Positions 53,045 to 64,000 of a DNA stretch of 64,000 nt are shown here, in pieces. Source of the stretch: Semisulcospira habei (taxonomy: Eukaryota; Mollusca; Gastropoda; Semisulcospiridae); contig BTPG01000001.1 in the NCBI GenBank assembly GCA_036245525.1, forward strand, positions 217,320,621 through 217,384,620, written 5' to 3'. Every line of letters begins with the position of its first letter. Positions within the stretch are counted from its first letter, which is position 1. The notes beneath the pieces are model-generated. The model saw only the letters and a list, made by a program, of their open reading frames with translations, searched no databases and was not told the DNA's origin. Position numbers and translations under genes: made by a program.

Positions 53045-53410
53045 CGTGGGCAGACGACATCAACAAGCTGAACAAGGAGAGCCAGATCACCATCTTCCAT
53101 CTACGCACTGATCACTCTGGACTCACCTCGTGAGACTGGGTCTTGCTGAAACAGCCCTATGCGAATGTGGCGTAGAAAATCAGTCTCCTTAGCACATTCT
53201 CCAGACCTGTCCATACAGAGAAGCGGTCCGCTGGCAGTTCTTACCAGAAGACACGCCCCTATACACCAAACTCTGAAAACCTGCTGCCGAGCTCTTGACA
53301 GCTCACTTATTGGCAGCCAGAACAATATAAGATTTAAAGACGGCCGTAAGGAATTGAACATTGCAGAAGAAGAAGGTAAAAAAAGTGGTGATCTCGTGGT
53401 GGACATGTAG
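53045..53410 (+). pseudogene. Degenerate LINE C-terminal fragment
   Basis: Broken frames encode WADDINKL, QITIFHLRTDHSGL and ILQTCPYREAVRWQFLPED, resembling the end of jockey-type LINE proteins after RNase H (HILQTCP-like Cys/His region). It probably belongs with 48330-49170. Confidence 0.6.
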
Positions 53411-53682
53411 AAACTAAAGAATTTTTATAACATTGTTTTGGCTGTTAGAAACCATGAAGCTTTATTACGCATATTCATACTTACACCTTTCTAGACAAAA
53501 ATAAATGAAAAGAAAAAGGGAGACCTTACTAGACCCGCCTTACGCTTGGTAAAATATCTCCTAATAGAGCCACTTTCACTCATTCAGCCTATCATTTTTG
53601 CCCTTTTTTTCTCCACTAAAGAAACAGCAAACAAATGATTGGTCACATTGTTATCAGAATACAGTCCAACGTTCCACATATT

Positions 53683-54960
53683 TTTCGGACATTAAAAGGA
53701 TCGGAGACACGACACCTCCCTGTATTACATCTTCTCCGAGTTTGACAAGACAGCTGAGTGTGCCGTCGACTTCAGTCGTGCAATTCTGATAAAGAGGAAG
53801 TCTTTCAGCCATTGGTACATCGTACCTCCAACTTCAGACGGTAGAAGCTTTAGCAGCAGCCCCTGTTTACAGCCTTTCCCCCCCCCCCCCCCCCCCACCC
53901 CTCTTTTTATGTTCTTAATTAAAAATAGTTACAAATAAATTGACCGGTCACATTGAAATTAATGAAATGATCACACATTTTTATGCTCAGTATGCATATT
54001 TTGCTAGAAAACTGGCAACAAAAATATTTAAACAGAGGAGTATGACGTAAACAATTTGTATGATCATTTTGCGTTTCTTTTCGTACTGGTAAAATGGGGG
54101 TAGGGCAGCAGATTCAGCCACTGTGGCCCCTAAATGCATTACAGCATCATAACATCAGGTTGGGAGTAACTGTGCTACTCTATCCTAACCAATAAAACCT
54201 AAGAAAGACCTATCAGTTGTAAACAAAATTTCTGAGGGCATCGCCGGAAACATCGTACATTTCCCAATTCGGCAATTTTAAATGGGAAAAACCTATCATT
54301 CATCACGAACGTGTCATAAAGGATGCCGACTTTCCTCATTTTCTTGCACTTTATGCTCACATTATTGAAAGTTAATAGGTAAAGAGATGTCAAAATGAAA
54401 TGGAATAACTTTAGTAATTTTTTCTAATTAATTTTGTGTATTTTTACAATTTGGGGTAGGGATACAAAATCAACCACTGTGGCACTCACAGTAATCACAA
54501 CATCACCTAGTTAAGTTTATAATAATTGCGACATCCTGTTTTAATGATGTAAGCCTGGAAGTGGACTTTTTTTTGCGATTTCGCAGAAATGGCCGTTTAC
54601 TGGGTGCACAAATACAATCACTGTGAGCCAGAGATTCAATATGTTTTCATTCTGTTTTGCCAGAGGACGCAGAAGGTGTGCTTTAATATAATATTGCCTG
54701 GTTTGGGCTCCTGGAATGAATTCTGATTTATTTAGAGGAAAATGTTTCTTAAGCTCAGTTTAGCATCCGCAAAGAACCTGAATGGGGGTACCCTTGCGCC
54801 ATCGGCTATATCTCTGGTGTGTTCCAAAGGATTTTAGGGGAACATGGCTTAAACATCTCAGGACATACTAAGGTACACTTTGAAGCCCATCTTATAGAAT
54901 ACTGTGGGGGGGGGGGTTTGGGGGGTGCACGGTAGCCAGGACTGGCTATGGGCGTACTGA
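53683..54960 (-). repeat. Inverted repeat arm, right
   Basis: This is the partner of 47170-48465 in opposite orientation, with moderate divergence and a C-run at 53879-53897. The minus strand at 53683-53850 carries the same reverse transcriptase scrap. The arms enclose about 5.2 kb that includes a RTE element. Confidence 0.8.
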
Positions 54961-55976
54961 GGCAACTCTAGGAATTTGTGGATAACTTCCAAATTTGGTC
55001 TTCTGACGATTTCCATCAGAAGCACCACACAAATGTGCATCTCTGATTGGTTCAAATGTATTTCCGAGTCTTTTCGGCTAACTTTGTGTCGGATACAACT
55101 CGCACCTTGCAAGTATGTTTTTCGACGGATTGCAAGCTAAAACGAGTTGTTTAGACAAATCGCAGAGGAATCTAGTCAACATGACAGACAAAGTGAGACT
55201 GAAGAACTTGTAGAATCGTAATGGACAGGAAAACGTAACTGCCCGTGTCCAGAAAAGGCACAAACGTCATCTGCAGCTGCGAGTCGTTCGAAAGGACCTG
55301 CGGATTTTTGCAGGTAGGTGCTCTAGCGATTTGGCAAAGCATAATGTGCAAAAATCAAAGATACAAAGGGAAAATTTGTATGATTTGCTTGTGAACTGCT
55401 TGACCTCGAAGAAGAAGTGCGCATTCATAGAAGTCCGAAATTCTGCATTAAAATCTGAACGATTTAGATTCAGGTATCTCACGTATTTCGTCTGTTGTAA
55501 CATCTGAATATTTCGGTCTGATCAGAAACCATCTGTACATTCATTGTGAGACACCCTGATCACAACTGACGGAACGTATGCATACGTGAAAAAATCTGCC
55601 AGCTTAAGGAAATACAGATGTGCTTGATAACGATAAGGCACATTGTGCACGGGTCCGTTCGTGGCGAGAAAGTGTTAGGATTTAAACTGTACCACGTCCC
55701 TCATAAATGCACACCCAAAACTCATGTTTGCAGGAATAATAGTCCAACATCGTATGCACAAGTAAACACTTAATTATACAATTTTCCATCATACACATAT
55801 TTGTTTCCCTTGGTCAAAGAGGCTACAAAGTGCACTGTAAAATTTCTGAATTACATCGTAAGTCTTATGTTTACATGTTTATTCGTTTGACGTCAGGCAT
55901 GTCTGCCGTGATCCAGGTCGGAAGATTTCAGCTTGATTTCTTTTACGAAAATAGTGGAGGAATGAAAACAAATACG

Positions 55977-56139
55977 TTATTGGTTGCAGGGTTTTACTAT
56001 ACGGACCCTTGTAGATGGAGGTTAAAGGAATTATTGTAACCCTCAGGCCTGCGACCTTCGGGATATAATGTTTTCTTTGACCTCCCTCAGGCCTACTAAT
56101 TATACAAGGGTCCGCGTAGCAAACCCCTGCTACCAATAA
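55977..56139. mobile_element. 163-bp palindromic MITE
   Basis: The left end TTATTGGTTGCAGGGTTTTA and the right end, reverse complement TTATTGGTAGCAGGGGTTTG, pair over about 37 bp, including TACGGACCCTTGTA / TACAAGGGTCCGCG. The short unique middle has no coding capacity. Family not identified. Confidence 0.7.
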
Positions 56140-57430
56140 TAGTCTAGCACTTAGCAGATTACGCAATTTGTGCAGAGGTAAGTAGTTTGTGAGTAACATT
56201 GGTTTGCAGGTACGAAACGAAAGTCCTTGTACACTGCCCGGACAAAGTGCAAGACATTTTTTGTGCATAACATTGAAAATTTCAATCATACATGTTACAA
56301 GTTTATTCCAGTGATCAAATTAAAATAAGGACGAAGTAAACATGTATACATATTTACGATAAAATAATTTTAAAAGTAATATTTTTAATGCCGTAAGCGT
56401 ATGCGCGTCGCTAGTTTCAAAATGGCGGTCAGCGAGATGCCTTCGAAAGAAGTAAATCAGACGCGCACGGCTGATGCAGGTTTACTTTGCTCCTGAAGAC
56501 AGAGATTATTTTAATTTGAACTTTGAAGTACATCATATACGTTATTTTTCCTGGTCTTGAAAGCAGCCTTTCCCGTAGAACTCGGTCTTTTGTGGGAGGA
56601 AAGCATATCGAAAGTAAACTCGCTTCGTGCATGTTTTGCATTGTTTCTACCGACCATCTGTAACGTTCTGAAGACTTTTTGTCCAGATATAACATGCATG
56701 TTGTTCGTCCATTGTTGAACTAGTAGGTGGTGTTCATCATTGATTTACTGACGCTCAAATTAGACGTTTATATTTGGTGATTGTGGACTCGAGCACAGCA
56801 AGCTGACTGCTGACGATACTGTTTCTGCCTCATTGCGCCTGCGGACAGAACAGTCGTGCTTTCATTCAGTAGAAAGTGACTTTGACTCTTGTTACAGATG
56901 TAACTTGTTCTTATCGTAAATCATTTAGACTGACTACCAACGCTATTGTCACAGTCTCCATCCAAAGGTTACACTGTGCTGTTTATTGATTACCTTGGTT
57001 CTACCTTCTGCCCGCGTTGGTCATAAACTGATGTGACAGTAACATTGAGTGTTACCACTAGAGACTGTGTTAGTTTACACTGTAAAGATCGTGCTCATTA
57101 TAAGAAAGATTTTAATTTTCAGTCTCTTTCGTGTCTTTATAGTGAGACAGACTATTAACTTGCGTGATTTAATCAAAAACTGTACAGAGACGCCAAAGAA
57201 GGGAGCTTAGTGACTGCCGAACAGACCTGTAGGTGTTCCCTGCGGCGTTTCACGTTGCGTCACTTGATTCTTGTGGTTCACATTGCGTCACTTGATTCTT
57301 GTGGTGCGGTCACCACAGCGAGTTTTTTTTTTTTTTGTTTGTTTGTTTGTTTGTTTGTTTTTTGTTGAGAGTTCATTAGCGTAACTGCTACTTGTTCACT
57401 GGAGGACTTTTATTCAATTACGTGGCCTTT
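56140..57430. other. Intron sequence, nothing recognised
   Basis: No gene or named repeat was identified. There is a T/TTTG-rich run at about 57322-57362. Confidence 0.5.
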
Positions 57431-58142
<712 letters not shown>

Positions 58143-58559
58143 TATTTTCCAACCTAACGGCTCTAGTTGTAGGCCTGCTCTTTTTTTATTAGTGAAGATG
58201 GGATTAACTGGCCAAACACGGTCTTATCCGTCTGGTCTTAACCACAAGCCAGGCCGACTAAAATCCATATCCGAACCGTTTCCATCTAAACATCACCATG
58301 TTCAGCTGAACACCTAAATTTGTTTTTGCAACCCATTCAACCAATCCGCACTCATGTACTCACAAGAACTCTTATTATTAAGCTTTATCAGGACTACATG
58401 AGACACAATACAGATAGTAGCCATCTCCATTATATACATGTTTTATTTATTTATTATTGATTCATTTATGTATTCACTTATTACAAATTTATTTATTATA
58501 TATTTTAATTATGGATGGAAGGAATTCCTTGATGCACATGATCAATAGTGGTATGGTGG

Positions 58560-59637
58560 CTGCCACCGAGGAAAGGAAGAATTCTGTTTCAATAGGCATA
58601 CATCTGTGCATGTTCATAATCTAGCCTTTACTTAGCATGCTTATTCATCTGTCCCAGGTATCTCTGACTTATTTTTATTATTTATTTATTATTTAAATTT
58701 ATTATTTATTTATTTATTTTTGTTTGTTTGTGACGTAGGTTTGCAATACACACCAGCATAGAAGATGAGAACATACATGTACACATATATGGTAAAAGGT
58801 GCCATACCACCTGCTCCCCACCCCACACACAAAACGCACATCAAAAGACACGCACATCTGAGCATGTATATAATCTATCCTTTACTTGGCATTCATATGT
58901 CCCAGCTATCTTTTACTTACTTTTATTTAATTTAAATTGATTATTTATTTATTTTTGTTAGTTTGTAATGTAGGTTTTGTACATACACATCAGCATACAT
59001 CAAGAAAATATACACATACGTAGATGGTAATAGGTGCCATACCGCCCGCTCCCAACCCCATCCCACAAACATACACTAAACCGAAGAACACCCACCTAAA
59101 GACATGCACATCTGTGCGTGTTCATAATATATCATTTACTTAGCATTTCATATGTCCCAGATTGACTTACTTTATCTTATTTATTTTATTTATTTATTTA
59201 TTTATTTTGTTCGTTTGTAATGTAGGTTTTGTACATACACATCAGCATACAACATGTGAACATACACATACATGGTAATAGGTGCCATACCGCCCGCTCC
59301 CAACCCCACTCCACATACACACACAAAACCAAAAGACATGTAAATTTGTGCATGTTCATAATCTATCCTTTACGTAGCATTCATATCTCTCAGGTATCTT
59401 TGACTTACTTTATCTTACTTATTTAACCGCCGGGAGATGTCCTTAGTCGGCTGCTCGGCGTTAAACCCAAATAACTATTTATTTAAATTATTTTTGTATT
59501 ATTTTTGTTTGTTTGTAATTTAGGTTTTGTACATACACGTCAGCATACAACATGAGAACGTACACATACTTGGTAATAGGTGCCATACCGCCCACTCCCA
59601 ACCGGCCTACCCCACACACACACACAAAACCGCAGAA
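58560..59637 (+). repeat. Tandem array of about 240-bp AT-rich units
   Basis: The motif TTGTACATACACATCAGCAT or a close variant recurs at about 58742, 58978, 59229 and 59528. Each is followed by GGTAATAGGTGCCATACCGC and preceded by ATTTATTT runs and CATATGTCCCAG. There are about four to five units; the last is lengthened by a LINE-tail insertion. No coding sense. Confidence 0.85.
59427..59478 (+). mobile_element. 52-bp 5'-truncated LINE tail
   Basis: CCGCCGGGAGATGTCCTTAG and CGGCGTTAAACCCAAATAAC match the 3' end of the LINE at 9900-9957. TTATTTAA lies on both sides (59419-59426 and 59479-59486), though the surroundings are low-complexity. Confidence 0.8.
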
Positions 59638-60890
59638 CAGCCTTCTGGTCAGCCTTCTAAGGCCGCTAATTCTAGCGGCAAGAACGCTATCCAGAGCCAG
59701 AAAGCAAAGAAATTCGTGGGTCCGGTGTGCGCACGGATTTAGAAGGGTGACACAGAAGTCCCCATTCAAAACAAATTTGCTGCACTCGAGGAGAAGATGG
59801 AGGGAGTGGAACTTGTGGCTGGTGCTGCGGCAACTCCACTCCCCGTGTCTCCGAAGAGTCAGAGGAGGCCCGGAAGCCGGCCCCCTTGTGTTTCTTTGTC
59901 TCCCTTTAAATTAAAGGAAAAGGGGGAAAGCCGCTCTTCTTGCCCACGTAAAAAGAAACTGCAGGATTCTTAGCAGCTGGTGCCGTAGTAGGCGTATTGT
60001 ATAGGAATATTAAACAGAATGTGTTTATGCTTGAATGACGTTTCTAATTTGACGGCTAAGGCCGTGGCGGACATGCTCTTTTTTTAAAGTCATATATTCT
60101 TGTTAAAAGTCTTTAACTGTATTTGGCTTCAGGTTTTTTTTTCCGTCCTCTTTGCGTGAAGCTGTGATAGTACCCATTCCCAAACCGGGTAAGGACCCTT
60201 CCGACCCAGGCAACTACCGGCCGATCGCCTTAACTTCTTGTATGTGCAAAACAGTGGAGCGCCCGGTTAACGCCCGCCTGGTGTGGCAGTTAGAGCCACA
60301 AGGACTCATTACAGACATCCAGTGTGGTTTCAGGCAATCCCGCTGCACGACTGAACACCTAGTTCGCTTTGAAAGCTTTATTCGTGTTGCTTTATCAATA
60401 AACAACTCGTCTTTGCCATTTGATTTTATTTAGAGAAGGCCTATGATACCACCTGGAAATATGGTATAATGGCTGACTTGAAGCACATGGGTGTTATTAA
60501 CTGTTAAGGTGCATTTGCTCATTTTTATTGAAAATTTTCTATCGAACTGTTTTTGAGGATCCGAGTGGCTTCCACCCTGTCCGACGGCTAAGAGCAGGAG
60601 ATGGGTGTCCCACAAGGCAGTATCCTATCACCTGTTTTGTTTAGTATCAAGACAAATACCAAGTAAAGGCCGTCAAGGATGACTCTGAATGTTTTTCTGT
60701 TTGTTGACAATTCTGCATATAACTGTGTTATCAGTCCTCAATATCTTGAGGCATTTGAAGCCCACCCCAAGAACACAGGCCCACCTCATTGTCCCTCCGT
60801 GTTCAGCCCCATTTACAGGCAGCTGTAATTGACCTTGACCAGATTTCTGAATATTTGCAGTATTCCAAACCCCCGCTCACGATGACTTTG
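59638..60890 (+). pseudogene. Broken copy of the RNase H LINE with internal deletions
   Basis: Three blocks keep the order of the full-length element. 59638-59970 matches the end of ORF1 (5725-6030). 60145-60700 matches the reverse transcriptase (7500-8060; KPGKDPSDPGNYRPIALTSC, ITDIQCGFRQSRCTTEHLVR, MGVPQGSILSPVLF). 60745-60880 matches 8690-8810. Stops, frameshifts and deletions occur throughout. At several positions this copy has the more usual residue (NYRPIAL versus NYRPKAL in the full-length element). Confidence 0.85.
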
Positions 60891-61306
60891 ATTCAAACAG
60901 TTTGAGAAATGATAGCATACGAACGCTCCCCTTCTGTGCTATACTATGCCTCTTCGATGGCCAGGATTGCATTACATAGAATAGACTGTGTACTTTGTGT
61001 GCAGCCTTTGACAAATCATTTTTGACAGAATGTAGGAAACAACGATCTTTACTAAGAGAACACCACTAGCAAGAGGCATAGAATCTTATCAGCCCCTGCA
61101 GAATCTGTGCCTCTTCCTGGCTGGAGATGTATGTATTTCGTGTGTAGCATTTGGCAGGTTTGCTGTGAGAGACAGCAATCTTGACCAAGTAAACACAGCT
61201 GGGAAGAAGCATAGGATCACTAGAGCCAGTGCAGGTTGCAGGGGGTTATAAAAGTCTGAACCTCTTCCTAGCGACATCTTGTTGACCTTTGAGATTTTGT
61301 TTGCAG
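60891..61306. other. Intron end before the last reductase exon
   Basis: No mobile element boundary was recognised. The phrases CCTCTTCCTGGC and TCTGCCTTTTCC-like tracts recur. The splice acceptor TTTGCAG is at 61300-61306. Confidence 0.5.
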
Positions 61307-61638
61307 CCTTTGACAAGTCTGCCTTTTCCAAGATGAAGGATACAGCAATATTGGTGAACACATCGCGAGGAATTGTTGTGGATCATGAAGCATTGCTTGG
61401 GGCACTTAACGCAGGGCGGCCCTACGCTGCCACACTTGACGTCACCGAGCCGGAGCCTCTTCCCATAGACCACCCACTGTTGAAACATCCACGATGCATC
61501 GTCCTACCCCACATGGGTACTGCTACCATGGATACAAGGATTAATATGGCTGTGACAGCAGCTAGAAACCTGGATATGGAACTTCTTGGTAGGGACGATT
61601 ATGTGCCTCCTATTAGGCGAATGTCAACATCTGTTTAA
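61307..61638 (+). CDS. GRHPR: Glyoxylate/hydroxypyruvate reductase-like, last exon
   Basis: The acceptor TTTGCAG ends at 61306; the first two bases complete the codon split at 46412. The exon encodes the C-terminal catalytic part: FSKMKDTAILVNTSRGIVVD (catalytic Arg), ATLDVTEPEPLP (Glu), DHPLLKHPRCIVLPHMGTAT (His), then the final helix and stop TAA at 61636-61638. The Arg-Glu-His set of this family is complete, so the gene is probably functional. The C-terminus RDDYVPPIRRMSTSV is not a peroxisomal signal. The 3' UTR runs into 61639 onward. Confidence 0.85.
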
Positions 61639-62170
61639 ATTCATATTGACTGCACTTTGCGTACAGAAAATGCCATATTTTTCACTCCCAAAGTATAGTA
61701 ACTTTTATCAGAGTTCAGATTACAGACAACAAATTTTCTCTACTCAGAGTTTCCACGAGCAGGCTCAAGATTATCCTGTCCACTGTCTATCCATTTACGT
61801 TCTCTTCCATGGTCTAATTTTTGCTAACCATGGGTAATCACTATTGTTTTTGGCATTGTTTTGTGCGAAAGTGGCAGAGTTGTTTAGGTTGGTTCATGTC
61901 ATGCTATTGTTTTGCTTTGAATGTGAAGGTTGCTGGGAAGTGTTTTGACACAGCTGTTGTGAGTTCAACTTGACCGTTGATGAGATTGTTTTATGCTATG
62001 GTGATTTTTTTTTATGGATGTTAAGTGTTTATGTGTATGGCATGTTTTGACATACGAATGATTTAAAATTGAAATTCTTTTCCAGAGTCATTCTGACGGA
62101 CTGTGCTTTTGGTCTTAAACCCAATAATATGTAAATTATTTTAGCATTCTATGTGAAAGATCTGAATTTT

Positions 62171-62353
62171 TTTTTAAAGTCCCTTCTATTTATAGACTTT
62201 TAACAATGGGATGCGGAGTGGCGAATTTAATAATATGTCCATGATGTGAAAGGCAGGCAGGCCTAACCTCTGACAACTGAAGTAACAAGATAAAAATCAG
62301 GTCATGTCTAGTTTCGTTAACCTGGCTGCTGAACGTACATTTGGTGCGAAGCG

Positions 62354-62449
<96 letters not shown>

Positions 62450-62640
62450 GTGTTGTGTTGCGTTGCGTTGCGTTGCGTGCGTGTGCGTGTGTGCGTGTGC
62501 GTGTGTGTCTGTGTGTGAACAAGAGAATCTCCGATATTTCTGTACGCACAAGCTTGGATCTTGGCGCAATACTTTATTCAAGGGGTGGCTAATAGAGCCT
62601 CCGAGCATATTGTAAAAGGACGTCTCATTGAAGACACACA
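62171..62640. repeat. Interspersed repeat related to inserts in both inverted repeats of copy A
   Basis: The first half (AAAGTCCCTTCTATTTATAG ... TGTCCATGATGTGAAAGGC) is the reverse complement of the insert in the right arm (25435-25520). The second half (GGCCTAACCTCTGACAACTG, GCTGCTGAACGTACATTTGG, CTCCGATATTTCTG, GAGCCTCCGAGCATATTGTA) is the reverse complement of the insert in the left arm (about 11530-11795). A TG run of about 90 bases (62356-62445) interrupts it. This is probably a separate MITE-like family that landed in the inverted repeats before they were duplicated or deleted in parts. Confidence 0.65.
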
Positions 62641-63200
62641 CACACAAAACCCACGTTTATAGATAGGCTCATGCGTACAGGTGATCGTATTGAATGAAGA
62701 TGCGTTTTCAAGAACGCATGATAGGCAAAGTATATGGGATACTGGAGAATGTATTTGTATGTGTTCTATATATGTAGCACTACAGTCCTGCAAAATTTGA
62801 AATGTGAAAATTGCGGTATACCGAAAATTTACAAAATGATGATTTGTCGAATTCAGACTTCGGCAATGTTTTTAATTTTTTTATGGCAATCACAAAAAAA
62901 TTGAAATAATGTAGACATAACTCTAGTTATGTTTAGAATTTTTAATATAGCATCATAAAATACAGGAAACACAACAAAACATCCACTGTACACTTTGTAG
63001 GATGCCAGTTGGGGGGAAAATATTGTTTTGGGTCCATGTACGTGTGTAACAACTGACCGATTTTACTCCAGCATAACGCTTTTACCAAATGGAAAGCATG
63101 TATTTCAGCTGCATATGCGTGCAGTTTGTATATGTTATTATGCACTTATAGAGCCAAATGCGTTGTAATATTCAAATTGTGATGTTATATAGGCTCAAAC
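62641..63200. other. Intergenic, nothing recognised
   Basis: AT-rich sequence without a supported gene or repeat boundary. Confidence 0.5.
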
Positions 63201-64000
63201 TGGGATGAAAATGCAGTTTCGCATGTTGATCAACTTATTTGTCAGTGAACCCTCAGTTTCTTTGTCCTAGTGATTTTTGTAACAACATTGCACTGACTGA
63301 CTCAGGCTTGGATTGATGACAATCCGCAGTGAAATGGTGTGCCAGAAACAAGAAACAAGTCTCTAACTCCAAGGTCACGGTTATGGCGGCCATGTTTTTG
63401 TCTGAAATTGCAAGATGAAATTGCATGAAAATCTGCGTTTTGATAGAGGTTGTCGAAATAGAATGCTTACTGCAAGAATTAGATTATTAACCTGAAGGTC
63501 ATGGCCGTGGCGGCCATGTTTATTTTATTGTCGCATATTCTTTTGCGGGCAATATTTCTGACACCATCGGACCGATTTGGTTGTGACTTGGATAGTGCGT
63601 AGTGACGGGGTGTGCTGTGAACAAAAATCAATTCACTGGGTCCAAGGTCAAGGTTATGGAGGGGACATTTGTTTTGTGTCTGTTCCTATGCGATCTGTGA
63701 AACTAATGCTTGAAATTTGGTGTTTTGATACATATTAATGAAGGAATGTGTTTAGCATACGAATTTCGCCACTACCTTTTAGGTGAAGGCCGTGGCAGCC
63801 ATGTTTGTTTTTTGTGGGTTTTTTTGGGCTCACGTGCGAAGCAAAAGTGAGTATGTTTTAGGCCGTCCACCGTGGTAAACTTTAACGTTGGCATTTTCTC
63901 GGAGACTATTCAAGCCACAATCTTCAAACTTGGCCCACGGATACTTTGTGGCAAGACCTTTCAAAACAAACCAATTTGAGTGACCTCTCACAAAGGTCAA
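63201..64000. repeat. Decayed tandem repeats with 'aaggtcaaggttatggcggccatg' motif
   Basis: Related phrases occur about every 150 bp: AAGGTCACGGTTATGGCGGC (63371), AAGGTCATGGCCGTGGCGGC (63495), AAGGTCAAGGTTATGGAGGG (63645) and GAAGGCCGTGGCAGCCATGT (63784). The last 120 bases recall the 29.1 kb repeat family. No coding sense. Confidence 0.65.

Noticed and set aside
56415..56480. AAAATGGCGGTCAGCGAGATG as a host first exon or start site
   Set aside because: Only 24 codons are open before a stop, no convincing donor site follows, and it lies within another gene's intron.
58560..59637. CRISPR-like array
   Set aside because: Units are about 240 bp, AT-rich and similar along their whole length; this is a eukaryotic tandem repeat.

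Overview
The window is repeat-rich metazoan DNA. Spliced transposase exons, a host gene with GT-AG introns, a tRNA-derived SINE, many LINE clades and long TG/CT/AT microsatellites all point that way. The repeat mix (RNase H LINEs with TAAC tails, Rex1-like and BovB-like LINEs, and a degenerate repeat rich in 'aaggtcaagggtcac') looks like an aquatic invertebrate, most likely a mollusc. That taxon call is inference only. The one ordinary host gene seen is a glyoxylate/hydroxypyruvate reductase-like 2-hydroxyacid dehydrogenase. Its last two exons (46128-46412 and 61307-61638, + strand) are separated by a 14.9 kb intron packed with mobile DNA.

Region 1 (1-11396) is a nest of transposons. A Rex1-like LINE fragment (minus strand) was hit by a Ty3/gypsy element with a SCAN-type gag. 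Its gag was then hit by a hAT transposon (1-2385) and its LTR by a full-length RNase H-bearing LINE (3932-9959). The LINE has two uninterrupted ORFs and a 14-bp target-site duplication, so it is the youngest and perhaps still competent resident.

Region 2 (11397-25680) is the most interesting part: a Polinton/Maverick-like endogenous virus-like element (copy A) with long terminal inverted repeats. It carries a candidate major capsid protein, a packaging ATPase, a protein-primed family B DNA polymerase and a set of conserved but uncharacterised membrane and coiled-coil proteins, packed in compact divergent and convergent blocks. A 500-N assembly gap hides most of the polymerase and, by comparison with copy B, about 5 kb of genes. 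A second, more decayed copy (copy B, 32013 to about 43.0 kb) lies 6.3 kb away in the same orientation. It has lost its left third and both inverted repeats, but it shows the part hidden in A: the whole polymerase, a DDE integrase and two more small membrane proteins. The two copies carry different disabling lesions and differ largely at synonymous sites, which suggests separate insertions from a formerly active lineage. Many of the element's start codons are preceded by the same AATAAAAATG-like leader on both strands.

Region 3 (25.7-32.0 kb and 43-64 kb) holds a 352-bp tandem duplication split by a probable solo LTR, degenerate dispersed repeats, several MITEs, a BovB-like RTE retrotransposon (49241-52649), long inverted repeat arms around 47.2-48.5 and 53.7-55.0 kb, a tandem array at 58.6-59.6 kb, and broken copies of the same LINE family as in region 1. 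Two LINE tails of only 52-58 bp, each with its own target-site duplication, are also present; one of them breaks the RTE reading frame.
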